Shown in pieces: positions 8,612 to 17,179 of a DNA stretch of 64,000 nucleotides (position 1 is the stretch's first letter; every line of letters starts with the position of its first letter). Made by a program: the position numbers and the translations under genes. Origin of the DNA: Parvibaculum sp. (lineage in GTDB: Bacteria > Pseudomonadota > Alphaproteobacteria > Parvibaculales > Parvibaculaceae); NCBI GenBank assembly GCA_002694985.1, contig NZNS01000008.1:16226-80225 (forward strand), given 5' to 3'. The notes beneath the pieces are model-generated. The model made no database searches, had not been told where the DNA came from, and saw only the letters and a list, made by a program, of their open reading frames with translations.

Positions 8612-9742
8612 ATGATGAAGCGGGCATTCGCCAAGAGAGCACTGGCCGGAGCGGCATTGCTGCTTCTACTCACAGGATTTGCAGGCGCACAGGAAACGTC
8701 TTCGGCAGATAAAACCTATCGGATCATGCCGGTGGCGGAGGGTCTCGATCATCCCTGGAACCTGACCTTCATGCCGGACGGGTCCATTCTTGTCGTATTG
8801 CTGCCCGGTGAAATTCGCGTCCTCAACGATGGCACCCTGTCCGACCCCGTCGCCGGCGTACCCGAGGTGTATTTCGAAAGTCAGGGTGGCCTCTTCGAGG
8901 TCAAGCTGGATCCCGCTTTCACGGATAATGGTTATGTTTATCTTTCATATGCGCATGGCACACCGGACGCGAACGGCACCCGCATTGCCCGGGCCCGTTT
9001 CGACGGCAAGGCGCTGTCCGACCTCGAAGTGATCTTCGATGCAACGCCCACAAAGGACACGCCTGTCCATTACGGTGGCGTCATGACATTCCTGCCCGAC
9101 GGCACACTGCTTGCCGCCATTGGCGACGGCTTCGACTATCGCGAGGAAGCGCAACGCCTTGATAGCGATCTCGGCAAGATTGTGCGTATCAACAGCGACG
9201 GAAGTATTCCGCAAGATAACCCCTTCGCGGAAACGGAAGGCGCGCGTCCGGAGATCTGGAGCTATGGGCACAGAAACCCGCAGGGCCTGCTCTATGATGG
9301 AGGCTCTGGCCGCGTCTACGAACATGAACACGGGCCGAAAGGCGGCGATGAAATCAACATCATCGAAGCCGGCAAAAATTATGGCTGGCCCGTCATCACA
9401 TGGGGCGTCGATTATTCCGGTGCGCGGATTTCACCCTTTACGGAGTATGACGGGATGGAGCAACCCTTGCTCCACTGGACGCCGTCTATCGCGCCCTGCG
9501 GTTTCACAATCTATCGCGGTAGCGTGTTTCCCGAGTGGGACGGTGACTTCTTCGTCGGGGCGCTGGCCGCAAAGCAGGTGCGGCGCGTGGATATGGACGG
9601 TGGAGAGGTCGTGGGACAGGAAGAGTTGTTCGGCGAACTCGACAAGCGGATAAGGAATATTGCGACGGGGCCGGACGGTTATCTCTATCTTGTAACGGAT
9701 GGGGAGGACGGCTCCATCCTTCGCGTGGAGCCCGCCGAGTAA
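8612..9742 (+). CDS. Secreted PQQ-dependent sugar dehydrogenase-like protein (GSDH/YliI family)
   Basis: A 376-residue six-bladed beta-propeller protein of the soluble glucose/sorbosone dehydrogenase family, which oxidises aldose sugars with PQQ in the periplasm. A signal peptide (about 1-27, ending AGA-QE) is followed by DHPWNLTFMPDG, GGLFEVKLDPAF, YLSYAHG, HYGGVMTFLPDGTL, GKIVRIN, YGHRNPQGL and GPKGGDEINII, which carry the conserved His and Arg residues of the active site. Two adjacent ATG codons at 8612 and 8615 are both possible. No PQQ biosynthesis genes are in the window, so the cofactor may be made elsewhere or taken up. The exact substrate is not predictable. Confidence 0.9.
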   Translation: MMKRAFAKRALAGAALLLLLTGFAGAQETSSADKTYRIMPVAEGLDHPWNLTFMPDGSILVVLLPGEIRVLNDGTLSDPVAGVPEVYFESQGGLFEVKLDPAFTDNGYVYLSYAHGTPDANGTRIARARFDGKALSDLEVIFDATPTKDTPVHYGGVMTFLPDGTLLAAIGDGFDYREEAQRLDSDLGKIVRINSDGSIPQDNPFAETEGARPEIWSYGHRNPQGLLYDGGSGRVYEHEHGPKGGDEINIIEAGKNYGWPVITWGVDYSGARISPFTEYDGMEQPLLHWTPSIAPCGFTIYRGSVFPEWDGDFFVGALAAKQVRRVDMDGGEVVGQEELFGELDKRIRNIATGPDGYLYLVTDGEDGSILRVEPAE

Positions 9743-9875
9743 CGCGTCACGTTCCAAGCCGACGCAACGCATTCGTCGTCAGGTACCGGTCGAATGTGTC
9801 CATGACCAACATGGATGACAACCGTGTCGCCCGCTTCGGATTGGCAATCTTGTGACGGTCGATACGGGCAGGACG

Positions 9876-10754
9876 TTACCGGGAGGGAATTGGCATGGGG
9901 AGGGTGAGTGCGAAGGGCTCAACCTCCTGGGGAGCACCAGAGGGAAACGGCGGAAAAGGCGCACATCTGCCAATGGCTTCAACAGCTGCCCGGTCAAGCG
10001 CGGGAATACCCGCCGACTTGATGAAACTGACACGAAGCACCCGGCCCGAGCGATGAACGTCGATACCGATGACCGCGACACCGCTCTGGCCTGCCGCTTC
10101 ACGCGGGAAGGTGAATTTATCCGCAATGCAATTGCGCACCGAATTCATGTAGGCATCGCCGCCCGATCCTGAGGTCGCTGTGCGGTCACGGCCGGCCGCC
10201 CTTGGGTCGCCCCTCGGAATGCCGTAGCCTTCGCCAACTTCCATCGCCCATCCAGGGAGGTTTTCGTCCGGCGCCATATTTTCACGCTGGCGAGAGGTCT
10301 TGTCCTCGGGGACGGGGTCCGGGCGAAGGTTCGAATCCTTCTTTTTTTCGCCACCGCTTCCGGCGTCTTGCGCTTCATTGCCGACACCGGAGCTCGTGAA
10401 GAAGCCCGAGGCTTTTTCTTCGGAAGATGATTGCGGCTCGGATTCCGGTTCTGGTTCCACTTGAGGTTCGGGCTGGGGCTCCGACTGGGGTTCGAACTCC
10501 GGTTGGGGCTGGGGCTCCGGCTCGGGCACGAGATCCACGGAGATGGATGGCGGTTCGGCCGGCGGCGTGGAAACCGGCGGCTTGAAGATGAGAGACAGGA
10601 TGGCAATGAGATTGATGAGGAGCGCGAGGCCAATGGCGATGGCAAGCTCACTCCAGGGTCTCTTCCGGGGCGGCGGCGGCGGGACGACATGAAACGTGTT
10701 GCGAAGCAGGCCGTCATCCGAAGCCGGGGCATCACTTGTAGCCGTTGTACTCAT
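9876..10754 (-). CDS. TonB-family energy transducer protein
   Basis: A protein of 292 residues with a single membrane helix near the N-terminus (about 35-57, LAIAIGLALLINLIAILSLIF). A long Pro/Glu/Gln linker (PEPEPQPQPEFEPQ and similar) should span the periplasm. The C-terminal domain (about 200-285) has TonB-type sequence: VAVIGIDVHRSGRVLRVSFIKSAG, then LDRAAVEAIGRCAPFPPFP. TonB couples inner-membrane energy to outer-membrane transporters, but no exbB/exbD or receptor gene is adjacent, so TolA-like or other envelope roles are possible. A GTG at 10772 is an alternative start; I prefer the ATG at 10754. It lies 85 bases after arcC and may be read through from the agmatine operon. Confidence 0.8.
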   Translation of the reverse strand: MSTTATSDAPASDDGLLRNTFHVVPPPPPRKRPWSELAIAIGLALLINLIAILSLIFKPPVSTPPAEPPSISVDLVPEPEPQPQPEFEPQSEPQPEPQVEPEPESEPQSSSEEKASGFFTSSGVGNEAQDAGSGGEKKKDSNLRPDPVPEDKTSRQRENMAPDENLPGWAMEVGEGYGIPRGDPRAAGRDRTATSGSGGDAYMNSVRNCIADKFTFPREAAGQSGVAVIGIDVHRSGRVLRVSFIKSAGIPALDRAAVEAIGRCAPFPPFPSGAPQEVEPFALTLPMPIPSR

Positions 10755-10839
10755 TATCCTGCCCGACCGCACCGGCCCCTCTTTCGCGGCAGCTTAGCAG
10801 GCGGAGGGGCATTGCGGCAGGGGGCAGAACGGCAGAGTT

Positions 10840-11751
10840 TCAAGGATCGATACGCGTGCCGGACCGGCCCGAAAGGATGTCCGCCGCCTGATCCAATGCG
10901 CCGATGAAAGCGGGGCAGCCACTCGCGAGCGCGAAATTGCGCACGGCTTCGATCTTGGGCGCCATCGAGCCTAATGCAAAGGACGCGGGATCGAGCGAGC
11001 GGGCGGAGACCGTCTCGATGCGCGCCTGCCCGGGCGTCCCCCAGCCTTCATAGACGCCGTCTACGTCGGTAAGGATCAGCAGGCCGTCCGCCTCGAGATC
11101 CGTCGCGAGGAGGCAGGCTCCAAGATCCTTGTCGATGACGGCTTCGACGCCTTCCACCGCCCCGCCCTCGCCCGGCAAGACGGGAATGCCGCCGCCGCCA
11201 GCGCAGATGACGAGGCAACCGCTTTCGACGAGATGACGGATGGCGCCAAGCTCCACGATACGGCGCGGCGCAGGCGAGGCAACGACGCGGCGCCAAACCT
11301 TGCCGCCCGGACCATCCGGTGCGACCGACCAGCCGCGTTCGGCGGCGAGCGCCCTCGCCGTCTGCTCGTCATAGACAGGACCGATAGGCTTCACCGGATT
11401 TGCGAAAGCGGGATCATCCGGATCGACAAGGGTCTGCGTCAGTACGGTCACGACATCGCGCTCCGGCAGAGCTTTGCGCATGGCCTGCTCAATCACATAG
11501 CCGATCATGCCCTGCGACTCCGCGCCGAGAACATCGAGCGGATATGGCGGCGCGCCCTTGTAGGCATCGGCCTCGAGCGCAAGAAGGCCGACCTGCGGGC
11601 CATTGCCATGCACCAGCACCAGTTCATGTTCCCGGGCGAGACCGGCAATCGCGGAAGCGGCCTCGCCCATGTTGCGGCGCTGTTCGCCGATACCCAGCGT
11701 ATCGCCGCGCTTCAGAAGCGCGTTTCCGCCAATGGCAACAATAAGGCGCAT
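10840..11751 (-). CDS. arcC: Carbamate kinase, last enzyme of the agmatine deiminase operon
   Basis: A 303-residue carbamate kinase that turns carbamoyl phosphate and ADP into ammonia, CO2 and ATP. The family signatures are clear: AIGGNALL at the start, LVHGNGPQVG near 48-57, CAGGGGIPV, EAVIDKDLGACLLA and GSMAPKIEAV near the end. It starts three bases after the aguA stop, so the two are co-translated. In the agmatine deiminase pathway it recovers ATP from the carbamoyl phosphate released by putrescine carbamoyltransferase (14390-15391). Arginine deiminase is absent here, which argues against an arginine role. Confidence 0.96.
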   Translation of the reverse strand: MRLIVAIGGNALLKRGDTLGIGEQRRNMGEAASAIAGLAREHELVLVHGNGPQVGLLALEADAYKGAPPYPLDVLGAESQGMIGYVIEQAMRKALPERDVVTVLTQTLVDPDDPAFANPVKPIGPVYDEQTARALAAERGWSVAPDGPGGKVWRRVVASPAPRRIVELGAIRHLVESGCLVICAGGGGIPVLPGEGGAVEGVEAVIDKDLGACLLATDLEADGLLILTDVDGVYEGWGTPGQARIETVSARSLDPASFALGSMAPKIEAVRNFALASGCPAFIGALDQAADILSGRSGTRIDP

Positions 11752-11754
11752 GAT

Positions 11755-12861
11755 CTAGCCAGCCTTTTGCGGTGCGGGCTGCTGTTGCGTGATGCAATGG
11801 ATGTTGCCGCCGCCAAGCAGGATTTCGCGGGCGGGGACAGCGATCACCTTGCGATCCGGGAACAGAGCAGCGAGCTGTTTTTGCGCGGGTTCGTCATGCG
11901 GGTCATTGAAGGATGGCATCACGATGACGCCATTGGCGATGTAGAAGTTGATGTAGGAAGCGGCGAGACGCATGCCCTCCTCTCGGGGCAGCGTTCCTTC
12001 CACGACATCGACGCCGCCGCTTTCCTCGGCCGTGATCAGGATCGGGTCCGGCTGGTGAACGCGGTGGATTTCGAGCTTGCGGCCTTTCGCATCCGTCGTC
12101 GCGGAGAGACGGTCGAATGCGTCCTTTGAAATTTCATATTGCGGATCGGACTTGTCGTCCGTCCATGTGAGCGCAACGACGCCCGGCCGGATGAAGCAGC
12201 AGATATTGTCGACATGGCCGTTGGTTTCGTCTTCATAGACACCGCGGCCAAGCCAGATGATCTTTTCGATGTTGAGGTAGTTTGCAAGCACCTCTTCGAT
12301 CTGCTCGCGCGTGAGGTCCGGGTTCCGGTTCTTGTTGAGGAGGCATTCCTCCGTCACCATCAATGTGCCTTCGCCATCGACATGGATGGAGCCACCTTCG
12401 AGGACGATAGGCGCACGGTAACGGTCCACACGTTCTATCTCGGCGACCTTGGCCGCGACGAGGTCGTCCTGATCCCACGGAAAATAGAGACCGCCGTCGA
12501 GGCCGCCCCAGGCATTGAATATCCAGTCCACAGCACGGACCTCGCCCTTGCCGTTCACGACGAAGGTGGGACCGCAATCGCGCATCCATGAGTCGTCGTT
12601 CGAGATTTCAACGACACGGACTTGCGGGGCAAGCATCGCGCGGGCATTGGCAAACTGGCGCGGCGATACGCCGACCGTTACCGGCTCGCCCTCCGATATG
12701 GCCGCGGCCACGGCGGCGAAGGCATGTTGCGCCGGCTTTGCACCGAGGCGCCAGTTATCCGGGCGCTCCGGCCAGAGCATCCATGTGCCCGTGTGGGGCT
12801 CAAACTCGGCAGGCATGCGAAACCCGTCTGCACGGGGAGTCGTCTCCAATTTTCGTACCAT
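11755..12861 (-). CDS. aguA: Agmatine deiminase
   Basis: A 368-residue enzyme that hydrolyses agmatine to N-carbamoylputrescine and ammonia. It belongs to the peptidyl-arginine-deiminase-like fold: [52 protein letters not shown] and the C-terminal [13 protein letters not shown], whose Cys (about 356) is the nucleophile. Length is right for the family. It lies 72 bases after the permease gene and three bases before arcC. The product can go to the carbamoyltransferase in the same operon or to the divergent amidase at 15621. Confidence 0.97.
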   Translation of the reverse strand: MVRKLETTPRADGFRMPAEFEPHTGTWMLWPERPDNWRLGAKPAQHAFAAVAAAISEGEPVTVGVSPRQFANARAMLAPQVRVVEISNDDSWMRDCGPTFVVNGKGEVRAVDWIFNAWGGLDGGLYFPWDQDDLVAAKVAEIERVDRYRAPIVLEGGSIHVDGEGTLMVTEECLLNKNRNPDLTREQIEEVLANYLNIEKIIWLGRGVYEDETNGHVDNICCFIRPGVVALTWTDDKSDPQYEISKDAFDRLSATTDAKGRKLEIHRVHQPDPILITAEESGGVDVVEGTLPREEGMRLAASYINFYIANGVIVMPSFNDPHDEPAQKQLAALFPDRKVIAVPAREILLGGGNIHCITQQQPAPQKAG

Positions 12862-12933
12862 TCGCCATTACTCCAGGAAAGAGGCCAGGAAGGGAGACGG
12901 CACAACATGCGCCGTCTCCTCGGTGTTTGGCGT

Positions 12934-14334
12934 TCAGCCTGCGAATTTCCGCTCGGCCCTACGGATCAATCCTTCACCAATCAAGATTGTCACAAGGACA
13001 CCGACGATGACGGAACCGGCATAGTTGAGGTCGAATTCACCCGGCGTGTAGATGAAGAAGACAATTGCCTGCAGGATGAAGAGTATGCAGAGGGTCGCAA
13101 ACGCCCAGGCGCCGGCGTTGCCACCAGGTACGCGATAAGGCCGCGGCGTTGTGGCATCGATGCTGCGAAGCCGGAGGAAGGCTGCAAACATGATGAGATA
13201 CGGGATCAGGAAGACGATCGAGGAGAAGGCAAAGAGCGTCCAGAAGAGGTCTTCCGCATCCGCCGCCAGAAAACCGTAGATCACGATGACCACGGTGGTG
13301 ACGATGCCCGTAACGATGGCAGCACTGGCGGGTGTCTTGTGGACGGCATGAAGCCGCGCAAACATGGGCGGCAGATTGCCTTCGAGCGCCGCTTCCGCCG
13401 CAGACCGGTTCGCACCCATCGTCCAGGTGACCATATTGGCGACGAAGGAATAAAGCGCCATCAGGCCCAGCGCGATAACGAGAGCACCACCGGCCCCGCC
13501 CTCACCGAGGAAGACACGCAAGGTATCGATGACGCCGCTGACCAGATTGATTTCATCGAGCGGCAGCGCGATCAGGATGCCTATGGTGGCGAAGAGATAG
13601 AAGGCGGCGATCAGAAGGCCTGACAAGGCAATCGTCAGCGGGACATCGCGGGCGGGGTTCTTCATTTCCGCGCTTGCGCCGGACATGAGTTCGAAGCCCA
13701 TGAAGTTGTAGACAATGACCGGCAGGAAGGCGAGCGAGGCACCCCAGCTCGGCGCCATGCTGGAGATCGTCAGCTCGTTGGCGACACCATGATTGGCGGC
13801 ATAGACGAAACCGCCGATGCCGATGGCCAGCATGATCGCGACCTTGAAGATCGCGCCGAGGTTCGGCACCCATTTGCCGATATCAAGGCGAACGATGTTG
13901 ATCCAGACTGTGAGCCAGGTGAGCGCGACGGCAATAGCAATCTGTGCCCAGAGTGTGAGATCGGGGATGAAGAGCGCAGCGAAGATGCCGGCGAAAAGAA
14001 TGAAGACCGAGGGCTGCCAGAGCGCGACATTGATCCACCAGAGCCAGGCGGTGCGGCCACCCCAACGCGGCCCGAAGGCGCGGCGGACCCAGGCATAGAT
14101 GCCGCCCTGATCGGGATAGGCGCTGCCGAGCTCGGCCGTGATGAGGCCGTAGGGAATGAAGAACAGCACCATAGTGAAAACCCACCAAAAGACCGATTGG
14201 GGGCCGATGGCCGCCGATGCCGCGAGTTGATCGACAACGAGGATGGCACACACCGTAAAAAGAGTGAGATCAAGGCCCTTCAGTACTTTCTTGTAGCCGC
14301 GCGTTTCGGGCGCGCCTGATTTCGTATCCGCCAT
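12934..14334 (-). CDS. APC-family amino acid/amine permease, probable agmatine-putrescine exchanger
   Basis: A 466-residue transporter with about 12 hydrophobic segments of the amino acid-polyamine-organocation superfamily. YKKVLKGLDLTLFTVCAILVV opens the first helix, and FLPVIVYNFMGFELMSGASAEMKNPARDVP is the typical consensus near helix 6. Strong AAGGAGG precedes the ATG at 14334. It sits between ptcA and aguA, the position held by the agmatine-putrescine antiporter in lactic acid bacterial AgDI operons. The substrate is therefore inferred from context: agmatine in, putrescine out. Sequence alone cannot exclude another amine or amino acid. Confidence 0.85.
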   Translation of the reverse strand: MADTKSGAPETRGYKKVLKGLDLTLFTVCAILVVDQLAASAAIGPQSVFWWVFTMVLFFIPYGLITAELGSAYPDQGGIYAWVRRAFGPRWGGRTAWLWWINVALWQPSVFILFAGIFAALFIPDLTLWAQIAIAVALTWLTVWINIVRLDIGKWVPNLGAIFKVAIMLAIGIGGFVYAANHGVANELTISSMAPSWGASLAFLPVIVYNFMGFELMSGASAEMKNPARDVPLTIALSGLLIAAFYLFATIGILIALPLDEINLVSGVIDTLRVFLGEGGAGGALVIALGLMALYSFVANMVTWTMGANRSAAEAALEGNLPPMFARLHAVHKTPASAAIVTGIVTTVVIVIYGFLAADAEDLFWTLFAFSSIVFLIPYLIMFAAFLRLRSIDATTPRPYRVPGGNAGAWAFATLCILFILQAIVFFIYTPGEFDLNYAGSVIVGVLVTILIGEGLIRRAERKFAG

Positions 14335-14389
14335 TATCTTGTCCTCCTTGCGAGGGTGATTGGGATGGGTGGAAATACCTTATGCCGGC

Positions 14390-15391
14390 CTAGCCGAGGA
14401 AAGCCTCGACGAGACCGCGGTGATGCTCCATGAGTGCATCGGATGGACGCTTCAAACGCGGGTACACAAACCAGACAAGCAGAGCTTTTTCAGTATGCAG
14501 CCTGTTTTCGGACTGGTCGTAGATGATCGATTGAGGACCATCCAGAACCTCGTCCGTCGCCTCGACACCACGCGAGGCGGGCAGGCAATGCATGAAGCGT
14601 GCGGTCGACGGCGCTTTCGAAAGCAGTTCCGCATTCACCTGATATTTCGGCATGAAGGCGGCACGCCGTTCCGGGATTTCGTCTTCCTGACCGACCCACC
14701 ACCAAAGGTCGGTATAGATGAAGTCGGCATTGGAGACGGCGGCGGCCGGATCATCGGTGAAGGTGAGCTTCGCCCCGGACTCCGCGCAGGCATCCGCAAC
14801 CATCGCTCGGTGCTCTGCGGAAACCTGGTATTTTTCGGGGGCGGCCTGCGTGAAGGAAATGCCGAGGCGGGCGCAGATGAACATAAGCGACACGCAGACA
14901 TTGGTCGCATCGCCTACAAAGGTAAGGTGAATGTCCTGGAGCTTCCTGTCCGCCGGGGAGTGCTCAATCATCGTGAAGACATCGCAGAGAACCTGCGTAG
15001 GATGATTGAAGTCGGTCAGCCCGTTGATGACCGGGACGGTCGAGTATTTCGCGAGGTCGAGAACCGTCTGATGCTTGAGGGTACGCGCCTCAATGACATC
15101 CACCATGCGGGATACGACACGGGCGGTGTCTTTCATGGACTCGCGGACGCCGAGGTGAATCTCGCCCGGACGGAGATAGAGGGCGTGGCCGCCGAGCTTC
15201 GTCATGGCGACCTCGAATGAAACGCGGGTTCGCGTCGAGGGCTCTTCGAAGATCATGCCGAGGGACGCACCCTGAAGAAGTCGCGGACAGGCGCCTTCCT
15301 TGTCGGCGCGCTTCAGCAGCGCTGTCAGCTGCATAATCTTCTGAAGTTCTTCGCTTGAAAAATCGAGGATTTGAACAAAATGACGCAGCAC
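14390..15391 (-). CDS. ptcA: Putrescine carbamoyltransferase (OTCase-like)
   Basis: A 333-residue transcarbamoylase with the carbamoyl phosphate site STRTR (52-56), HPTQ and HCLP (268-271). The region after HCLP reads ASRGVEATDEV, and the substrate loop is YTDLWWWVGQ where ornithine enzymes carry a DxxxSMG loop. Both features resemble putrescine rather than ornithine carbamoyltransferases. With phosphate it converts N-carbamoylputrescine to putrescine and carbamoyl phosphate. Translation starts at GTG 15391 behind AGGAGG nine bases upstream. It is the first gene of ptcA-permease-aguA-arcC, the same order as in Enterococcus and Lactococcus agmatine operons. An ornithine role cannot be fully excluded without substrate tests. 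Confidence 0.87.
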   Translation of the reverse strand: MLRHFVQILDFSSEELQKIMQLTALLKRADKEGACPRLLQGASLGMIFEEPSTRTRVSFEVAMTKLGGHALYLRPGEIHLGVRESMKDTARVVSRMVDVIEARTLKHQTVLDLAKYSTVPVINGLTDFNHPTQVLCDVFTMIEHSPADRKLQDIHLTFVGDATNVCVSLMFICARLGISFTQAAPEKYQVSAEHRAMVADACAESGAKLTFTDDPAAAVSNADFIYTDLWWWVGQEDEIPERRAAFMPKYQVNAELLSKAPSTARFMHCLPASRGVEATDEVLDGPQSIIYDQSENRLHTEKALLVWFVYPRLKRPSDALMEHHRGLVEAFLG

Positions 15392-15620
15392 GGGAGTGCC
15401 CTCCTGTCGTTACCTGAACGCAGTTCTCATCAGCAACAACATAAAACTCCTGTAAAACCTTCGATGCAAGAACCCGTTTGGCGGCAAATTGAAGCAATAC
15501 GGATGAAATGGTGTCCGGCTTCACCAGCGAAGAGATTTGCGACACTATGGCCGCCACGAATGCCGCTACAGCGCGCGCTGCGGATGCCTCTCTTTCTCAG
15601 ATCAATGATAAGTATGTGAC
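15392..15620. promoter_or_regulatory. Divergent control region between ptcA and the amidase gene
   Basis: These 229 bases separate two divergent agmatine-pathway genes, so they should contain both promoters. I see no clear operator palindrome and no regulator gene next to it. Confidence 0.35.
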
Positions 15621-16493
15621 ATGACCCAGATGACTGTCGCCGCAACGCAGATGGCCTGCGGCTGGGACCGCGACGAAAATATTGCGCGAGCGGAAAAACT
15701 CGTCGAAGCGGCGGCCGAAAAAGGCGCCGGCGTGATCCTGCTGCAAGAGCTCTTCGAGACGCCCTATTTCTGCAAGGATACGGAGGCGGATCTCATGCAC
15801 CTGGCCACGCCGGTGAACGAGAACCGCGCCGTGCAGCATTTCCGTGCGCTTTCGGCAAAATACGAAGCCGTATTGCCGGTCTCGATCTTCGAGCGGGCGA
15901 ACAACGCCCAGTACAATTCTCTCGTCATGATTGACAGCGGCGAGATCATCGGTGTCTACCGCAAGTCGCATATTCCCGACGGACCGGGATACCGGGAGAA
16001 ATATTATTTCAGTCCGGGCGACACGGGCTTTCATGTCTGGGAGACGAGACGCGGGCGCGTGGGCGCCGCCATCTGCTGGGATCAGTGGTTTCCAGAGACA
16101 GCGCGCATCCTCGCGCTCAAAGGCGCGGATGTCATTCTCTACCCCACCGCCATCGGCTCGGAGCCCCATGATGAGACGATCCATTCGCGCGATCACTGGC
16201 AGCGGACCATGCAGGGACACTCGGCGGCGAACCTCATTCCCGTTGTCGCATCCAACCGGATCGGGCACGAGGAAGGGAAGAGCTGCAACATCACCTTCTA
16301 TGGCTCGTCCTTCATCACCGATGTAACGGGCGCGAAAGTCGCCGAGGCCAGCGAGTACGAGGAAGAGGTGCTGACGACGACATTCGACATCGAGCAGAAC
16401 AGGCGGCAACGCGTTGCATGGGGCGTCTTTCGCGACCGGCGGCCCGAACTCTATGCCGATATCATGACATTGGACGGCGCGCAGCGGCGCTAG
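15621..16493 (+). CDS. aguB: N-carbamoylputrescine amidase
   Basis: A 290-residue nitrilase-family hydrolase that splits N-carbamoylputrescine into putrescine, CO2 and ammonia. The catalytic triad is visible: Glu43 in LLQELFETPYF, Lys115 in YRKSHIPDGPGY and Cys152 in AAICWDQWFPE. KYYFSPGDTGF and GSEPHDETIHSRDHW are typical for the amidase branch used in polyamine synthesis by plants and Pseudomonas. It is divergent from the agmatine deiminase operon. Its stop codon overlaps the stop of the EEP gene on the other strand. The presence of this hydrolase beside a carbamoyltransferase is unusual, because either alone completes the pathway. Confidence 0.95.
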   Translation: MTQMTVAATQMACGWDRDENIARAEKLVEAAAEKGAGVILLQELFETPYFCKDTEADLMHLATPVNENRAVQHFRALSAKYEAVLPVSIFERANNAQYNSLVMIDSGEIIGVYRKSHIPDGPGYREKYYFSPGDTGFHVWETRRGRVGAAICWDQWFPETARILALKGADVILYPTAIGSEPHDETIHSRDHWQRTMQGHSAANLIPVVASNRIGHEEGKSCNITFYGSSFITDVTGAKVAEASEYEEEVLTTTFDIEQNRRQRVAWGVFRDRRPELYADIMTLDGAQRR

Positions 16494-17179
16494 TGGAAAG
16501 CGATGTCCGCAATGATGGGCAGATGATCGGAGGCCTCGCGCGCCTTGTCATCGGTCCAGCTGCGCATAAGACGCGCAGGCGATCCGCAATAAATACGGTC
16601 GAGGCGGAGTAAGGGCCGGAAGGCGGGAAAAGTCCGCTCCATGGTGCGGGAGGGAAGCTCGCGCTTCAGGCGGCGGCGCACCCAGCCGAAAGAAAACCAG
16701 TCGTTGAAATCGCCCATCATGATGCAGGGGCCCTCGCCCGCCCGCGCGAGCGCGGCGAGGCGGGCCGACTGCATGTGCCGCTCCCAGATGCTGAGGCCGA
16801 GATGCGTGGTAACGAGACGAAAGCGCCCCTCGGGGGCCTCGACCGTCGCCGAGATGGCGCAGCGCGGCTCCCGCGCCCGAAAGGAAAGGTCGTGAACGCA
16901 AATGGACGCCAGCGGAAAGCGGCTGATGACGGCATGCCCGTAGTGACCATCCGGCGCTGAAATCGTGCGCGCCTCGGCGGCATGTTCACCCAGCGCCTCT
17001 GTCAGCATGAGAAGCGGCGCGGCGCTGCCGCTCCGGCCCCGTGAATCGATTTCCTGAAGCGCAATGACATCGGCATCGTGTGCGGCAACAAGATCGACGA
17101 TGCGCGAAAGATCGTAGCGCCGGTCGGGCCCAATGCCGCCGTGAATGTTCCAGCTCAGAACACGCAGCCCTTGCCGCAT
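16490..17179 (-). CDS. Endonuclease/exonuclease/phosphatase family protein
   Basis: A 229-residue member of the EEP fold, metal-dependent phosphodiesterases that act on nucleic acids, inositol phosphates or sphingomyelin. The core motifs are all present: SWNIHGGIG, IALQEID (metal-binding Glu), THLGLSIWERH, GDFNDW and SDHLPI at the end. No signal peptide is seen. The ATG at 17179 overlaps the stop of the upstream PLD-VTT gene as TGATG, so the two are translationally coupled. This context suggests a phospholipid-linked substrate, but that is inference. Confidence 0.88.
   Translation of the reverse strand: MRQGLRVLSWNIHGGIGPDRRYDLSRIVDLVAAHDADVIALQEIDSRGRSGSAAPLLMLTEALGEHAAEARTISAPDGHYGHAVISRFPLASICVHDLSFRAREPRCAISATVEAPEGRFRLVTTHLGLSIWERHMQSARLAALARAGEGPCIMMGDFNDWFSFGWVRRRLKRELPSRTMERTFPAFRPLLRLDRIYCGSPARLMRSWTDDKAREASDHLPIIADIAFH

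Noticed and set aside
14390..15391. Ornithine carbamoyltransferase (argF) for the transcarbamoylase gene
   Set aside because: The loop after HCLP and the missing SMG loop, with the operon context, favour putrescine as substrate. Not fully excluded.
15090..15557. Minus-strand frame of 155 codons upstream of ptcA
   Set aside because: Most of it overlaps ptcA in another frame, and the ptcA GTG has a strong ribosome site; the opening is probably chance.
15392..15620. Riboswitch before the agmatine operon
   Set aside because: I could not build any known aptamer fold from the sequence.
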